DNA of 31,232 nucleotides, from positions 1 to 31,232 of IMG/VR virus record IMGVR_UViG_3300044301_006023. One strand, 5' to 3'. Under the pieces are notes generated by a model. It was not told the origin of the DNA. It saw only the letters and a program-made list of their open reading frames with translations, and did no database searches. Positions 1 to 7,741 of this stretch are shown here, in pieces (the stretch's first letter is position 1; each line of letters begins with the position of its first letter). A program made the translations under genes and the position numbers. The DNA comes from a virus.

Positions 1-1
1 A

Positions 2-2794
2 GAAGATTTCTTGACATCAGTTCAAGCCGGAAAGCTAAAAGACGGAGTGTTTGGAAAATTAAAAAACAATGGCCACGAAGTATTTGTAACAGGGAGAACA
101 GTTAGAGACATTCTTACTGGAAAACGACCTGATGTTTATCAAATTAGAACTTCAGCTTCCCTTGAACAAATTGCTCGTGCTTTAGGATTTGAGTGGAATG
201 ATGGGGTTCCAGAAATGGATGGCTCTTTTAGAAGGATTGATACTGGTTCTGGTGTTAATCTTGAGTTGATTCCTGATGCTGAGGGACAGACAGTGCTTCG
301 GTACACCTCTCAAGGTGGAGACATAGCAGAGATTAGTCAATTGAAGGGAGATTCTATTGATGATGATTTAGAGTTAAGAGATTTAAGCATTAACTCTATA
401 GCGTTAGGGGTAGAGAAGTCAGCAGGTGATACAAATTGGGGCTTTATAGTTTATGATCCTGCGGATGGTCTTAAAGATTTAGGGGTTAAGTATAGAAGAG
501 TTAAGCCTTCTGATCCAGATGGGCGTAAACTATTTAAGAAGAAAAAAACAGATCCTGACACAGATATTTTAGTAAGAGAAGGGGTGTTTAAAGGTTACGA
601 CGGAGACCCCGATATTGAAATAACACCAGAAAGTACGGCTGCGTTAACAGAAGAAAAAGATGTTGTTTTCAAAAAACCTGTTATTAGAAGCTTGGGTAAT
701 CCTGACGAGCGTATAGAAGATGATCCACTTATTGCGCTTAGATTGGTTCGGAGAGCTGAAGCTGATGGTGCAGACTTATCTCCAGATATAGAGAAAGCGA
801 TAAGAGTAGCAGCTATTGATGAGGTAGAGCCATTCTTACTTAGAGACGAATTAAATAAAGCTATTGGAGATGCTAGAAGCACACGTGCATTGTTTAATCG
901 CTTAGATGAGCTTGGCTTATTAGAGAAGATGTTCCCAAATCTTAACATAGATAGAGCTACAATGGGTAAGGTTAGGTCTGGCAACAGATCTCCTGCTCCT
1001 CACTTAGCACAACTTTTAAGAGGTAACGACACTGGTGATGTTATTGATGGTTTGAGGCGTTTGGGTTACTCTGAAGATACAATAAGAGCAGTTACAGCGT
1101 TACAAGACATGGATGGCATGACTCCTGAGACCGCTCCAAGGGTTGCAGAAGGTTTGAGAGACGCTATGAATAATGGAGAAATAACTAGTGCGGATATAGT
1201 AAGTCATTCAGATGTTGTTGGACTAGATGCTCCTTCTGCCCATGCGCTAGCAGACATTACAGATATGGACCCGTCATTGGAAGATGTTTCTCCTGAAACG
1301 TATAAGCTTAAATTAGAGCTTCACGGTAATAAAGATTATGTTACAGATCGTAGCCCAATTGGCAATATTCTTACAAGAGCGCTTGCTGAAGGGGGCGCCA
1401 CGCTAGATGTAAGCACACAAAATGATGTTACTAGTGGTTGGGCGGTTTCTAAAGATAAAAATGGATTTATTATTAAATCAGGAAAGCTTGGTAAAATTTT
1501 AAGCAAGCCTGCAGGCGCACGGTCAGCTGGCGAGAAAAAAGAACTAGATAGTGCCATAGCAGCAATATGGAAAATGATTGCTAAAAACAAAGCTGAGTTT
1601 GGTGAAGGAGAAGAAGGAATTAAAGTTGCTCTTGGTCTTTGGAGAAAGAGGGCTAGGAAGAAAGACTCAAAAGGTCAAATAGTTGAAGTAGATGAGCTGC
1701 ATGTAGACATTACTAATGTGCTTGATAAAGATAGATACGATGAAAATGCTGCTATAGATATGGCAAGGCAAGAAAATCAAGAAGGCATAATGGACTTAGC
1801 TCAGTTAGATGAAACTGGAGATGCCGATGATGCGTACACGTATGTTGGAGGGTCTCCTACGTATCTTGAAGTAGACGATCCTTCGTTTACTGCGTTTGAT
1901 GAGGATTGGAAAGCAGCTAAAGCAGCTAAAGCAAAACAACAAAAAGAAGAGACTAAGACTAATTTAGATTCTGTTGCTGACTTATTAGAGCAAGATTCTA
2001 AGTCTGTTATTAGTCAATTACGTAGGGCAGCTGACCCAAATGATTCATTTAAGTATCAGAAGGGTGTTCAACAAGACATAAGGTCTGTAGAGGACGAGAT
2101 AGAGAAGCTTGAAAACATGAAAGCAAACTTTGCAAGAAGCTATCCTGATGGTGCTGACAAAGAAAGAATTTTAGCAGCGTTTGATGACATTATAGGTAAT
2201 AAGCGTTCTGGTGAGGCGCCAGAGTTAAGACCTCAGCGACGTGATCCTGCAGAAGTTGACGCAGATACTCCAGAAGCTGTTCAGCCTGTTGCTGCACCTA
2301 GACGAGAAGTTGTTGTTCCTGATCCGATAGATGCTGAAATGGACGATGTTGAGTTTGAGCAAGCAATTAATAACTTGCGTGATCCTATCAGGGACTCCGC
2401 TTTAGTTGATACAGAAGGTAAAGCTATAGTGGATGAAGCAGGTACTCCAACGTTTGATTTAGGTTTTGATAAAGAAGAATTTGATAAAGCTAATAAGAAA
2501 GTAAAAGGTGTAACTGACAAGCTTGTGAATGATCTTATTGAAGATTTGAATATACCTCTTCAAGGAGTTGACGAGCTACTTGAAGAAGATGGGACGCTCA
2601 GACCTGATCTTGATAAAGATGAAATGAAAGATATTCGTAGCGCAAGAGCGAGCCGAAGAGTAGCAGTTAAGAAGGCATTGCAGAATGCTGCAAATAAGAT
2701 TAAAATAAACAACTTACCTGACGAAGAGCAAATAGAAGAGATTGTAGAGCAAGGAAACCAAGCTGTAGAAGATCTAACTGATGGTGATGAGTAG
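2..2794 (+). CDS. Large virion-associated protein with a degenerate CCA-adding/poly(A) polymerase-like N-terminal part (5' partial)
   Basis: The frame is open from base 2, so the gene most likely begins upstream; a TTG at base 11 has no convincing ribosome site. Numbering from that TTG, residues about 20-60 resemble the nucleotidyltransferase head of tRNA CCA-adding enzymes (VTGRTVRDIL), 118-132 resemble the RRDF motif (LRDLSINSIAL), 149-157 match the DPxGGxxDL element and 229-249 match the ERxxEDPLRxLRAxRFA helix (ERIEDDPLIALRLVRRA). ELGLLEKMFPNL at about 301 continues the family's helical region. The catalytic DxD is broken: it reads DVYQ, so at least one carboxylate is missing, and the GG motif is GR. 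Active tRNA repair is therefore unlikely. Residues about 450-620 hold a second conserved-looking part (GWAVS, then ENQEGIMDL). The rest is charged and probably coiled. Position upstream of head genes suggests a structural or packaged protein; function is inferred. Confidence 0.75.
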   Translation, partial: EDFLTSVQAGKLKDGVFGKLKNNGHEVFVTGRTVRDILTGKRPDVYQIRTSASLEQIARALGFEWNDGVPEMDGSFRRIDTGSGVNLELIPDAEGQTVLRYTSQGGDIAEISQLKGDSIDDDLELRDLSINSIALGVEKSAGDTNWGFIVYDPADGLKDLGVKYRRVKPSDPDGRKLFKKKKTDPDTDILVREGVFKGYDGDPDIEITPESTAALTEEKDVVFKKPVIRSLGNPDERIEDDPLIALRLVRRAEADGADLSPDIEKAIRVAAIDEVEPFLLRDELNKAIGDARSTRALFNRLDELGLLEKMFPNLNIDRATMGKVRSGNRSPAPHLAQLLRGNDTGDVIDGLRRLGYSEDTIRAVTALQDMDGMTPETAPRVAEGLRDAMNNGEITSADIVSHSDVVGLDAPSAHALADITDMDPSLEDVSPETYKLKLELHGNKDYVTDRSPIGNILTRALAEGGATLDVSTQNDVTSGWAVSKDKNGFIIKSGKLGKILSKPAGARSAGEKKELDSAIAAIWKMIAKNKAEFGEGEEGIKVALGLWRKRARKKDSKGQIVEVDELHVDITNVLDKDRYDENAAIDMARQENQEGIMDLAQLDETGDADDAYTYVGGSPTYLEVDDPSFTAFDEDWKAAKAAKAKQQKEETKTNLDSVADLLEQDSKSVISQLRRAADPNDSFKYQKGVQQDIRSVEDEIEKLENMKANFARSYPDGADKERILAAFDDIIGNKRSGEAPELRPQRRDPAEVDADTPEAVQPVAAPRREVVVPDPIDAEMDDVEFEQAINNLRDPIRDSALVDTEGKAIVDEAGTPTFDLGFDKEEFDKANKKVKGVTDKLVNDLIEDLNIPLQGVDELLEEDGTLRPDLDKDEMKDIRSARASRRVAVKKALQNAANKIKINNLPDEEQIEEIVEQGNQAVEDLTDGDE

Positions 2795-2796
2795 AT

Positions 2797-2825
2797 TTGA
2801 CATAAGTGCGTATGAGAAGTAATAT
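2797..2825 (+). promoter_or_regulatory. Candidate sigma70-like promoter for the 2859 gene
   Basis: TTGACA at 2797-2802 is followed after 17 bases by TAATAT at 2820-2825. A better -10 word, TATAAT, overlaps it at 2823-2828 but gives a 20-base spacer. It lies just after the stop of the upstream gene and about 30 bases before the next start, which has its own ribosome site. The TTGACA-N17-TAATAT pair is identical to the promoter at 28455-28483. Confidence 0.5.
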
Positions 2826-2858
2826 AATAGTAAAGAATAGTGTACGAGGATAAGTATA

Positions 2859-2999
2859 ATGGCTGAAGAAAACGAAGAAATTGAAGAAAAAATAGAACTT
2901 AGTTATTTAGACTTGGAAGATTGGGATGACATGACAGAAGAACAGCAATATGATTGGATTTTAAACATGTTAGAGCACGCTACAAGGTCAGACTTTTAA
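2859..2999 (+). CDS. Small acidic hypothetical protein, 46 residues
   Basis: This ATG frame encodes 46 residues. It begins MAEENEEIEEKIELSYLDLE and ends in a short helix around WILNMLEHA. It is strongly acidic with a Glu-rich first third and no cysteine. An AGGA ribosome site at 2847-2850 lies 8 bases before the ATG, and a TTGACA/TAATAT promoter is just upstream. The next gene follows after 9 bases. I do not recognise a family. Size, charge and position among head genes would suit a small assembly chaperone or scaffold-type factor, but that is only inference. The ribosome site, promoter and tight packing are the grounds for calling it real. Confidence 0.6.
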   Translation: MAEENEEIEEKIELSYLDLEDWDDMTEEQQYDWILNMLEHATRSDF

Positions 3000-3008
3000 G
3001 GACATTTT

Positions 3009-3635
3009 GTGAAATATTATAATTTGATGGGTAAAAATACGTTAGTCATAAGAGTAGATGATGAGAGAACTGCAGAGTTTTCTGCAAAGAACCCTGTTCG
3101 CAAAATGGTAGATGATTACGAAAAATCTTTTAGAGGTTCATACACTGTTGAAAACCTAAAAGCTGCTTTCCCGCAGATGAAAGAAATCAAAAGGGTTCCC
3201 TATGCTAAAAGCGTAGATACAATAAACGATTATAACGCTAAGCAATCTGTGGCAGAGAAGAAGCTTGATGGGGTTCCATTGGCAGATATGAATCGCTATA
3301 TATCCATGTTCCCTGCTGAAAACCCAAACATTATTTCTTACGAAGATTTAAATAAAATTAGATTTATGATGTATGCCGCTTCTAGAAGTATGGATTCATA
3401 TTTAGCTGAGCCTTCGCCAGAAACGATAATATCTTTAACCAAGGGACTTTATGGACTTCTTCAAGACGCTAAAGAAAAAAATAATAAAAAATACATTAAT
3501 GCAATATTGCGTGCAGGTAAAGATTTAAACCCTAAAGATTACGGATTTTCGGTAGGCGATGTTTCTGAGGAAGGAGGAGACCGTGGCCAAAGACCCACTA
3601 GAAGGGCAAACAGTGCCAACCAAAGAAATGGCTGA
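3009..3635 (+). CDS. Hypothetical protein, 208 residues, head region
   Basis: A GTG start at 3009 is preceded by AAGGA at 2998-3002 with a 6-base spacer. The product looks soluble and mostly helical, without a signal peptide, membrane segment or catalytic motif I recognise. Residues about 45-90 contain SYTVENLKAAF and DTINDYNAKQ. A helical part with ISYEDLNKIRFMMYAASRSM follows at about 112-131. The C-terminal 20 residues are basic and low in complexity, and overlap the next gene by 53 bases because that gene's GTG start and AGGAGG site lie inside this frame. The overlap suggests coupled translation. It sits between the CCA-like gene and the head-associated multidomain gene, so a head-assembly role is likely but unproven. 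Confidence 0.7.
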   Translation: MKYYNLMGKNTLVIRVDDERTAEFSAKNPVRKMVDDYEKSFRGSYTVENLKAAFPQMKEIKRVPYAKSVDTINDYNAKQSVAEKKLDGVPLADMNRYISMFPAENPNIISYEDLNKIRFMMYAASRSMDSYLAEPSPETIISLTKGLYGLLQDAKEKNNKKYINAILRAGKDLNPKDYGFSVGDVSEEGGDRGQRPTRRANSANQRNG

Positions 3636-5415
3636 AAAGCTTTCAGAGATGTTGGGTTGTTCGGGGTCTCATAAAATTGGTGACGCTTGGGGGCCTTGCG
3701 AATCAGATAGAGACCTTAAGAAACTACTTGAACTTGGTAATCCTGAGTTTAGAGAGTGGAAAAAACGACAAAGCGAGAAAGCAGGTCAAAAGTTACCTAA
3801 AGGAGCTTTTGCCTCTGAAGACTCAGCATCCAGAGAAGCTGTAAATATGGGTTGCTCAGGCGCCCACATGTCACGACAAGGCGTCTGGTTTCCATGTGGT
3901 ACTCCCGAAGAGTACAATGCAGCCCGTGCACACGCAGGTGTTGGAGGATCTAATATATTAAGAGCCTCTAGACCCACAAGAAGGGTCATATCGGATAGAA
4001 AGCATTGGGAAAAATTACGAGGCAGAGGCATTGCAGGGATAGAAACAATGCCCGGTGGCGGACTTGTTTCTGCTAAAGCAAGCGATAGCTTTCCTGACTC
4101 TTTTAAACCTACCAGTGGAATGGTAGATGCCGCTAAACGAGGACTAGAACTACGCAAAGAACATGGCCGTGGTGGAACCATGGTAGGTGTTTCAAGAGCA
4201 CGTGATATAGTAAATGGTAGAAATCTATCATTAAGCACGGTAAAAAGAATGTATTCGTTCTTCGCTAGACATGAAGTAGATAAAAAAGCCCAAGGTTTTA
4301 GAAAAGGCGAAGAAGGTTGGCCATCAGCTGGGAAAATTGCTTGGGATCTTTGGGGAGGAGATCCGGGATTTACTTGGTCTAAAAACATAGTTGAAAGATC
4401 AAAAAAAAGAAAGAAGTCAGATTCTGCTTCATTTGTTACCACTCCTAATGATGAGATGATAGCTTCTGTAAAGCTTGGTATGGCTTTCAAAGAAAAGCAT
4501 AATATTGGTGCTTCGCTAAAAGATATTATCTTAGCTAAAAAGATAATCCGAGGTGATGAACTTACAGAAGATGACATTCTTAAAATGAAAACATTTTTTG
4601 ATGATAGGGGTTCTCACATACAAACCAAATCTGACTTAGGGGTTGCTGACAAAATTTCTTGGCTTATTCACGGAGGCAATGCTGGTTATGAATTTGCACG
4701 AAATGTTTCACTTTTGATAGACTCTGATATACAAAAGTACAGTGAAGCCTATTATGAAAAAAGGTTTTATACTAGGGAGCGTAGAACAGAGTATGCTAAA
4801 AGAGGATGGGCATTACCTGATGGGTCTTTCCCCATAAGGGATGTTGGAGATTTAAGAAATGCTATTCAAGCGTATGGTCTTGGTAAAAATCAAGCAGCTG
4901 CAAAGCGTCATATAATGAAGCGTGCACGTGCTTTAAAAAGAACTGACTTGATTCCAGAGAAGTGGCGAAAGAAAGAAAAATCTGAAGAAGATTTTGATAT
5001 AGAAGAGAAGGGTAAAAGGGGAGGAGATCCCAAGACACCTGCTAAGCCTTCTGAACGAATTCGTGGATCTAGAAGAAATAAACCCGGATCTGCTTCTGGT
5101 ACGAGAGGAAAGATATCTCTTAACGAAACGGTTGAAGCTTCTTTGAAAAATAAAGTTAAAGAGCATAACGAAAAAATGGAGAAAAAGGGCAAGAAGGATA
5201 GAAAAGTCACATTAGGTATGCTTAAAGCTGTTTGGAGGAGGGGCGCAGGAGCTTTCTCAGCCTCTCATCGCCCCGGTATGGGTAGACAACAGTGGGCTAT
5301 GGGGCGTGTCAATGCATTTCTTAGATTAGTGTCTAGCGGTAAACCGAAGAATGCCAAGTACACAACAGATAATGATTTGCTTCCTAAAAAACATCCAAGA
5401 AGTACTAGAAAATAA
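3583..5415 (+). CDS. Head-associated multidomain protein with duplicated modules, 610 residues
   Basis: I choose GTG at 3583 because a strong AAGGAGG (3571-3577) lies 5 bases upstream; an in-frame ATG at 3559 lies before that site. The order of modules is: two GCSG(A/S)H-x(7-8)-PC motifs (C26-C39 and C91-C105), which could bind a metal; a domain at about 178-272 with FARHEVDK and WPSAGKIAWDLWGGD; a diverged second copy at about 289-378 (FFDDRGSH, ADKISWLIHGGNAG); a segment at 405-462 (ALPDGSFPIRDVGDLRNAI, KRHIMKRARAL); a basic linker; and a C-terminal module at 540-602 (VTLGMLKAVWRRGAGAFSA, then NDLLP). I know the last two modules from actinophage and environmental phage head proteins, often near or fused to prohead proteases or capsid proteins. 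I see no protease catalytic set. It lies directly upstream of the capsid gene. Confidence 0.8.
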   Translation: MAKDPLEGQTVPTKEMAEKLSEMLGCSGSHKIGDAWGPCESDRDLKKLLELGNPEFREWKKRQSEKAGQKLPKGAFASEDSASREAVNMGCSGAHMSRQGVWFPCGTPEEYNAARAHAGVGGSNILRASRPTRRVISDRKHWEKLRGRGIAGIETMPGGGLVSAKASDSFPDSFKPTSGMVDAAKRGLELRKEHGRGGTMVGVSRARDIVNGRNLSLSTVKRMYSFFARHEVDKKAQGFRKGEEGWPSAGKIAWDLWGGDPGFTWSKNIVERSKKRKKSDSASFVTTPNDEMIASVKLGMAFKEKHNIGASLKDIILAKKIIRGDELTEDDILKMKTFFDDRGSHIQTKSDLGVADKISWLIHGGNAGYEFARNVSLLIDSDIQKYSEAYYEKRFYTRERRTEYAKRGWALPDGSFPIRDVGDLRNAIQAYGLGKNQAAAKRHIMKRARALKRTDLIPEKWRKKEKSEEDFDIEEKGKRGGDPKTPAKPSERIRGSRRNKPGSASGTRGKISLNETVEASLKNKVKEHNEKMEKKGKKDRKVTLGMLKAVWRRGAGAFSASHRPGMGRQQWAMGRVNAFLRLVSSGKPKNAKYTTDNDLLPKKHPRSTRK

Positions 5416-5420
5416 AGTAC

Positions 5421-5449
5421 TTGAAATCATATTTGATATACACTATAAT
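5421..5449 (+). promoter_or_regulatory. Promoter of the major capsid gene
   Basis: TTGAAA at 5421-5426 is followed, after exactly 17 bases, by a consensus TATAAT at 5444-5449. It begins 5 bases after the stop of the upstream gene. Transcription would start near 5456, giving a leader of roughly 140 bases. This is the best -35/-10 pair in the window and fits strong late capsid expression. Confidence 0.75.
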
Positions 5450-5476
5450 AACTATATTGACATTGTAAATATTTTT

Positions 5477-5558
5477 CGGGAAAGTTCCCGTGAATCCCTT
5501 TACAGTGTTGATAGCATATAAATGACTGGCAGCGCTCACTCGCTGGGTCGCTTGTCAT
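5477..5558 (+). promoter_or_regulatory. Structured 5' leader of the capsid mRNA
   Basis: Two hairpins can form in the leader. The first is CGGGAA/TTCCCG (5477-5482 with 5485-5490, realistically 5 bp with a 4-base loop). The second is a nested stem, ATGAC/GTCAT (5522-5526 with 5554-5558) enclosing CAGCG/CGCTG (5530-5534 with 5541-5545). Such leaders often protect abundant mRNAs or modulate initiation. The role here is inferred; the base pairing is visible directly. Confidence 0.4.
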
Positions 5559-5598
5559 CACGTAGAACATGTTTCTAAACTTTAAGGAGATATACAAC

Positions 5599-6891
5599 AT
5601 GAGCTTTGATGAAGGTAGGCTCAACGAACTCAAAGATGCTCTTTCCGGTAAAATGGGAGAACAGCAAGAGCTCGCTGACTCAATTCAACTAGACGGCGAA
5701 ACACTCGTCGTTGGCGACGAACAACGTTCGGCGTTCAATAGCAACATGGCCCAAATCAAAGAATTGAAGGGCTTGATTGAAGATATCACCACATTGCGTG
5801 ACGTTAGTGCATGGTCATCTGAAGCTGAATACAAATCAGTAGCTGCTGAAGTAGCTGCTGGTGTAGAAGCTGAAGTGGCTCACTATAAAGCACAAAGTGT
5901 TGGTGAAGCTTTCGTTAATTCGGAAGAATTCAAATCACTCCAAGGTGGAAAATCTGGAGCTAATATGGCTTCTCCATTCGTTACCAAGAGTTTAGAGCAG
6001 AAAGACATTTACTCAGGTCTGCCAACTGGTACTCCAAGTGCTTTCGGCGCCGTTGAGCGAGACGGAATTATTCCTATCGCCCAACGACGAAGCCGAGTTC
6101 GGGATCTCTTCCCAGCACGTAGCACCAACGCAGCCGTTATTGAGTACTTCCGTCAAACTGGTTTTACCAATGCTGCTGACACCGTTGCAGAACGGTCTGG
6201 AAGCAACTTTGGAGCAAAACCAGAGTCATCAATGACATTCGTAGGGGAGCAAGCTCCTGTACGAACCATTGCTCACTGGGAAGCTGCTCATAGGAATGTC
6301 CTTGCCGATGAACCGCAATTGCGATCAATCATTGACAACGAACTGCTCTATGGTCTTAGGCTAACAGAAGATACCCAAATCCTTTCAGGATCGGGTACAG
6401 GAGAAGATCTTGCTGGTATTCTAAACAATTCCAGCGTCCAGACCTACTCTTGGTCATCTGGTGCAACAACTCCAGTTGCTGACACCAAAGCAGATGCCGT
6501 TCGTCGTGCAGCTACGCTTGCGTACCTAGCATACTACGAACCAACTGGTATCATCGTTAACCCTAACGACTGGGAAGACATTGAACTTACAAAGAACAGC
6601 CAAGGAACATACCTCCTTGCTATCTCTGTAGCTGGTGGAGCCGAATCACGAATTTGGCGAATCCCTGTGATTGATACCCCTGCTATCGCTTCTGGAACCG
6701 CTCTAATCGGTGCTTTCGGAACTGGTGCACAACTGTATGACCGTGAAGCTGCTTCTATCAGAATCAGTGAACAGCATTCAGACTTCTTCGTAAGAAACGC
6801 AGTAGTGGTTCTTGCTGAAGAGCGTCTTGCTCTAGCGGTTAAACGACCAGAATCCTTCGTAAAAGTCACATTTGACGCCAAGCCTTCCTAA
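5599..6891 (+). CDS. Major capsid protein, HK97 fold, 430 residues
   Basis: The start is ATG 5599, because AAGGAG at 5584-5589 lies 9 bases upstream; an in-frame ATG at 5569 precedes the ribosome site. The N-terminal ~110 residues are helical and coiled-coil-like (DEGRLNELKDALSGKMGEQQ), as in the scaffold or delta domain removed during maturation of HK97-type capsids. The core has the family pattern: an E-loop/P-domain region (AVERDGIIPIAQRRSRVRDL), the characteristic ILSGSGTGEDLAGIL at about 265-280, and a C-terminal strand region ending VVVLAEERLALAVKRPESF. Length is normal for the family. Codons are richer in C-ending forms than in neighbouring genes (runs of gac, aac, cgt, gcc), consistent with high expression. 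It has its own promoter, leader and downstream terminator, so it is probably a separate late unit. Confidence 0.93.
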   Translation: MSFDEGRLNELKDALSGKMGEQQELADSIQLDGETLVVGDEQRSAFNSNMAQIKELKGLIEDITTLRDVSAWSSEAEYKSVAAEVAAGVEAEVAHYKAQSVGEAFVNSEEFKSLQGGKSGANMASPFVTKSLEQKDIYSGLPTGTPSAFGAVERDGIIPIAQRRSRVRDLFPARSTNAAVIEYFRQTGFTNAADTVAERSGSNFGAKPESSMTFVGEQAPVRTIAHWEAAHRNVLADEPQLRSIIDNELLYGLRLTEDTQILSGSGTGEDLAGILNNSSVQTYSWSSGATTPVADTKADAVRRAATLAYLAYYEPTGIIVNPNDWEDIELTKNSQGTYLLAISVAGGAESRIWRIPVIDTPAIASGTALIGAFGTGAQLYDREAASIRISEQHSDFFVRNAVVVLAEERLALAVKRPESFVKVTFDAKPS

Positions 6892-6913
6892 ACCTTAGGG
6901 TATAGGTAGTGGC

Positions 6914-6929
6914 TAAGTCTTAAGACTTA
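6914..6929. repeat. 16-bp perfect palindrome after the capsid gene
   Basis: TAAGTCTTAAGACTTA reads the same on both strands. It lies 22 bases after the capsid stop and upstream of the terminator. As RNA it could form a 6-bp hairpin with a TTAA loop; as DNA it has the form of a dimer-binding operator. The same half-sites, AAGTCT and AGACTT, recur around 7725-7741. Confidence 0.6.
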
Positions 6930-6950
6930 ACGAGAGAATTGAGAACCAGT

Positions 6951-6980
6951 CTCCGGCCTTCGGGTCGGGGGCTTTTTCTT
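6951..6980 (+). terminator. Rho-independent terminator after the capsid gene
   Basis: CTCCGGCC (6951-6958) pairs with GGTCGGGG (6963-6970), with two G-U pairs, around a TTCG tetraloop. A G-C then leads into TTTTTCTT. The UUCG loop and U-tract are classic features. It separates the capsid unit from the accessory island. Confidence 0.85.
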
Positions 6981-6988
6981 TTGCAACA

Positions 6989-6997
6989 TGTTATAAT
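6989..6997 (+). promoter_or_regulatory. Extended -10 promoter for the 7003 gene
   Basis: TG (6989-6990), one base, then TATAAT (6992-6997) forms an extended -10 element directly after the capsid terminator. No good -35 box is visible, which an extended -10 can compensate. Only 5 bases separate it from the ATG at 7003, so the transcript would be leaderless or nearly so. Confidence 0.6.
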
Positions 6998-7002
6998 AAG
7001 GT

Positions 7003-7716
7003 ATGGATAAGTTTGATTTACCTGTTTGGTCTTCTGATGATGTTACATCGCTCCTGCTCATAGATTTTGATGCGGCCATAGGCATCTCAAACTTACTTAA
7101 GTTTCTGATACAGAACAAAGGTTACGTTAAAGATTCCACGATGGACTTGATGCTTGTTCTAAGCTCGGTTGTTCTATTTGGACAGAACAGCCATGTATTT
7201 AAAAACGCAGATAAAGTACTTTCTTTAGCAACAGAGTTTTGCTTAGTGGATACAGTTATGAGCAATCAAACTTTAGAAGCGGTAGGCTTATCAGACAATA
7301 GTGTTTTATTCTTAGCTTTGCATGATGAGACAGATGCTGCGCTTGAAGCGGCTGTGTGCTTGTCTAAGAAAAAAGGGTCAATGCTTCAAGAGTCTGCAAT
7401 TAGGCCAGCGTTATCATTGTTTGGAGAATGGGAAGATAAGTCTGCGAGTATTTTACACTTGATCTTGACAAAAGGTAAAACACGTATTAGAATAACAGAA
7501 CTACGTGACATAGTTTTTGAATCAAATCTACATTTACAAACTGATTTAGAGTTTGTAGATTTTATCCGAAAGCTATGCGCTATTGGTCTTTTAGATATGG
7601 CCATAAATAAAAAAGGAGATTCAATTATCTCTATAAACGAAGAGGCAGCAGGATTGTTTTTAGTTTTTTCAGGAAATGTGGATTTAGCAAAAACTTTAGT
7701 AACGGTTAAGTCGTAA
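7003..7716 (+). CDS. Hypothetical protein, 237 residues, first gene of the accessory island
   Basis: The ATG lies 5 bases after a consensus TATAAT and has no evident Shine-Dalgarno sequence, so translation is probably leaderless. The product appears soluble and almost entirely helical, built of consecutive amphipathic segments (LLLIDFDAAIGISNLLKFLI, then SSVVLFGQNSHVFKNADKVL, then AALEAAVCLSKKKG). That pattern could be a helical-repeat or winged-helix-rich protein. The final 60 residues (FVDFIRKLCAIGLLDMAINK) resemble a winged-helix-type segment only loosely. I recognise no family or catalytic motif. It follows the capsid terminator and precedes the ribonucleotide reductase, so it reads as an accessory gene and not as a structural one. 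Inverted AAGTCT/AGACTT sites lie on both sides of it. Confidence 0.7.
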   Translation: MDKFDLPVWSSDDVTSLLLIDFDAAIGISNLLKFLIQNKGYVKDSTMDLMLVLSSVVLFGQNSHVFKNADKVLSLATEFCLVDTVMSNQTLEAVGLSDNSVLFLALHDETDAALEAAVCLSKKKGSMLQESAIRPALSLFGEWEDKSASILHLILTKGKTRIRITELRDIVFESNLHLQTDLEFVDFIRKLCAIGLLDMAINKKGDSIISINEEAAGLFLVFSGNVDLAKTLVTVKS

Positions 7717-7724
7717 AAATTTTT

Positions 7725-7741
7725 AAGTCTCCAAAAGACTT
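7725..7741. repeat. AAGTCT/AGACTT inverted repeat after the 7003 gene
   Basis: AAGTCT (7725-7730), a 5-base CCAAA loop and AGACTT (7736-7741) form a perfect 6-bp hairpin. Its last two bases are the start of the reductase -35 box. The half-sites match those of the palindrome at 6914-6929. No U-tract follows, so it is a poor terminator and a better operator or processing candidate. Confidence 0.45.

Noticed and set aside
3559-3582. ATG start 24 bases upstream of the chosen GTG for the head-associated gene
   Set aside because: It lies before the AAGGAGG site, which is ideally spaced for GTG 3583 instead.
3786-4577. Long open frame on the - strand (263 codons)
   Set aside because: It is antisense to the 610-residue head-associated gene, has no convincing ribosome site, and its translation is Ser/Pro/Leu-rich low-complexity typical of a shadow frame.
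5569-5598. Upstream ATG for the capsid gene
   Set aside because: It precedes the AAGGAG site and would put that site inside the coding sequence; ATG 5599 is spaced 9 bases from it.
5582-5598. Resemblance of the capsid ribosome site to the T7 gene 10 leader
   Set aside because: The AAGGAGATATACA similarity is short and reflects a generic strong site; nothing else here is T7-like.
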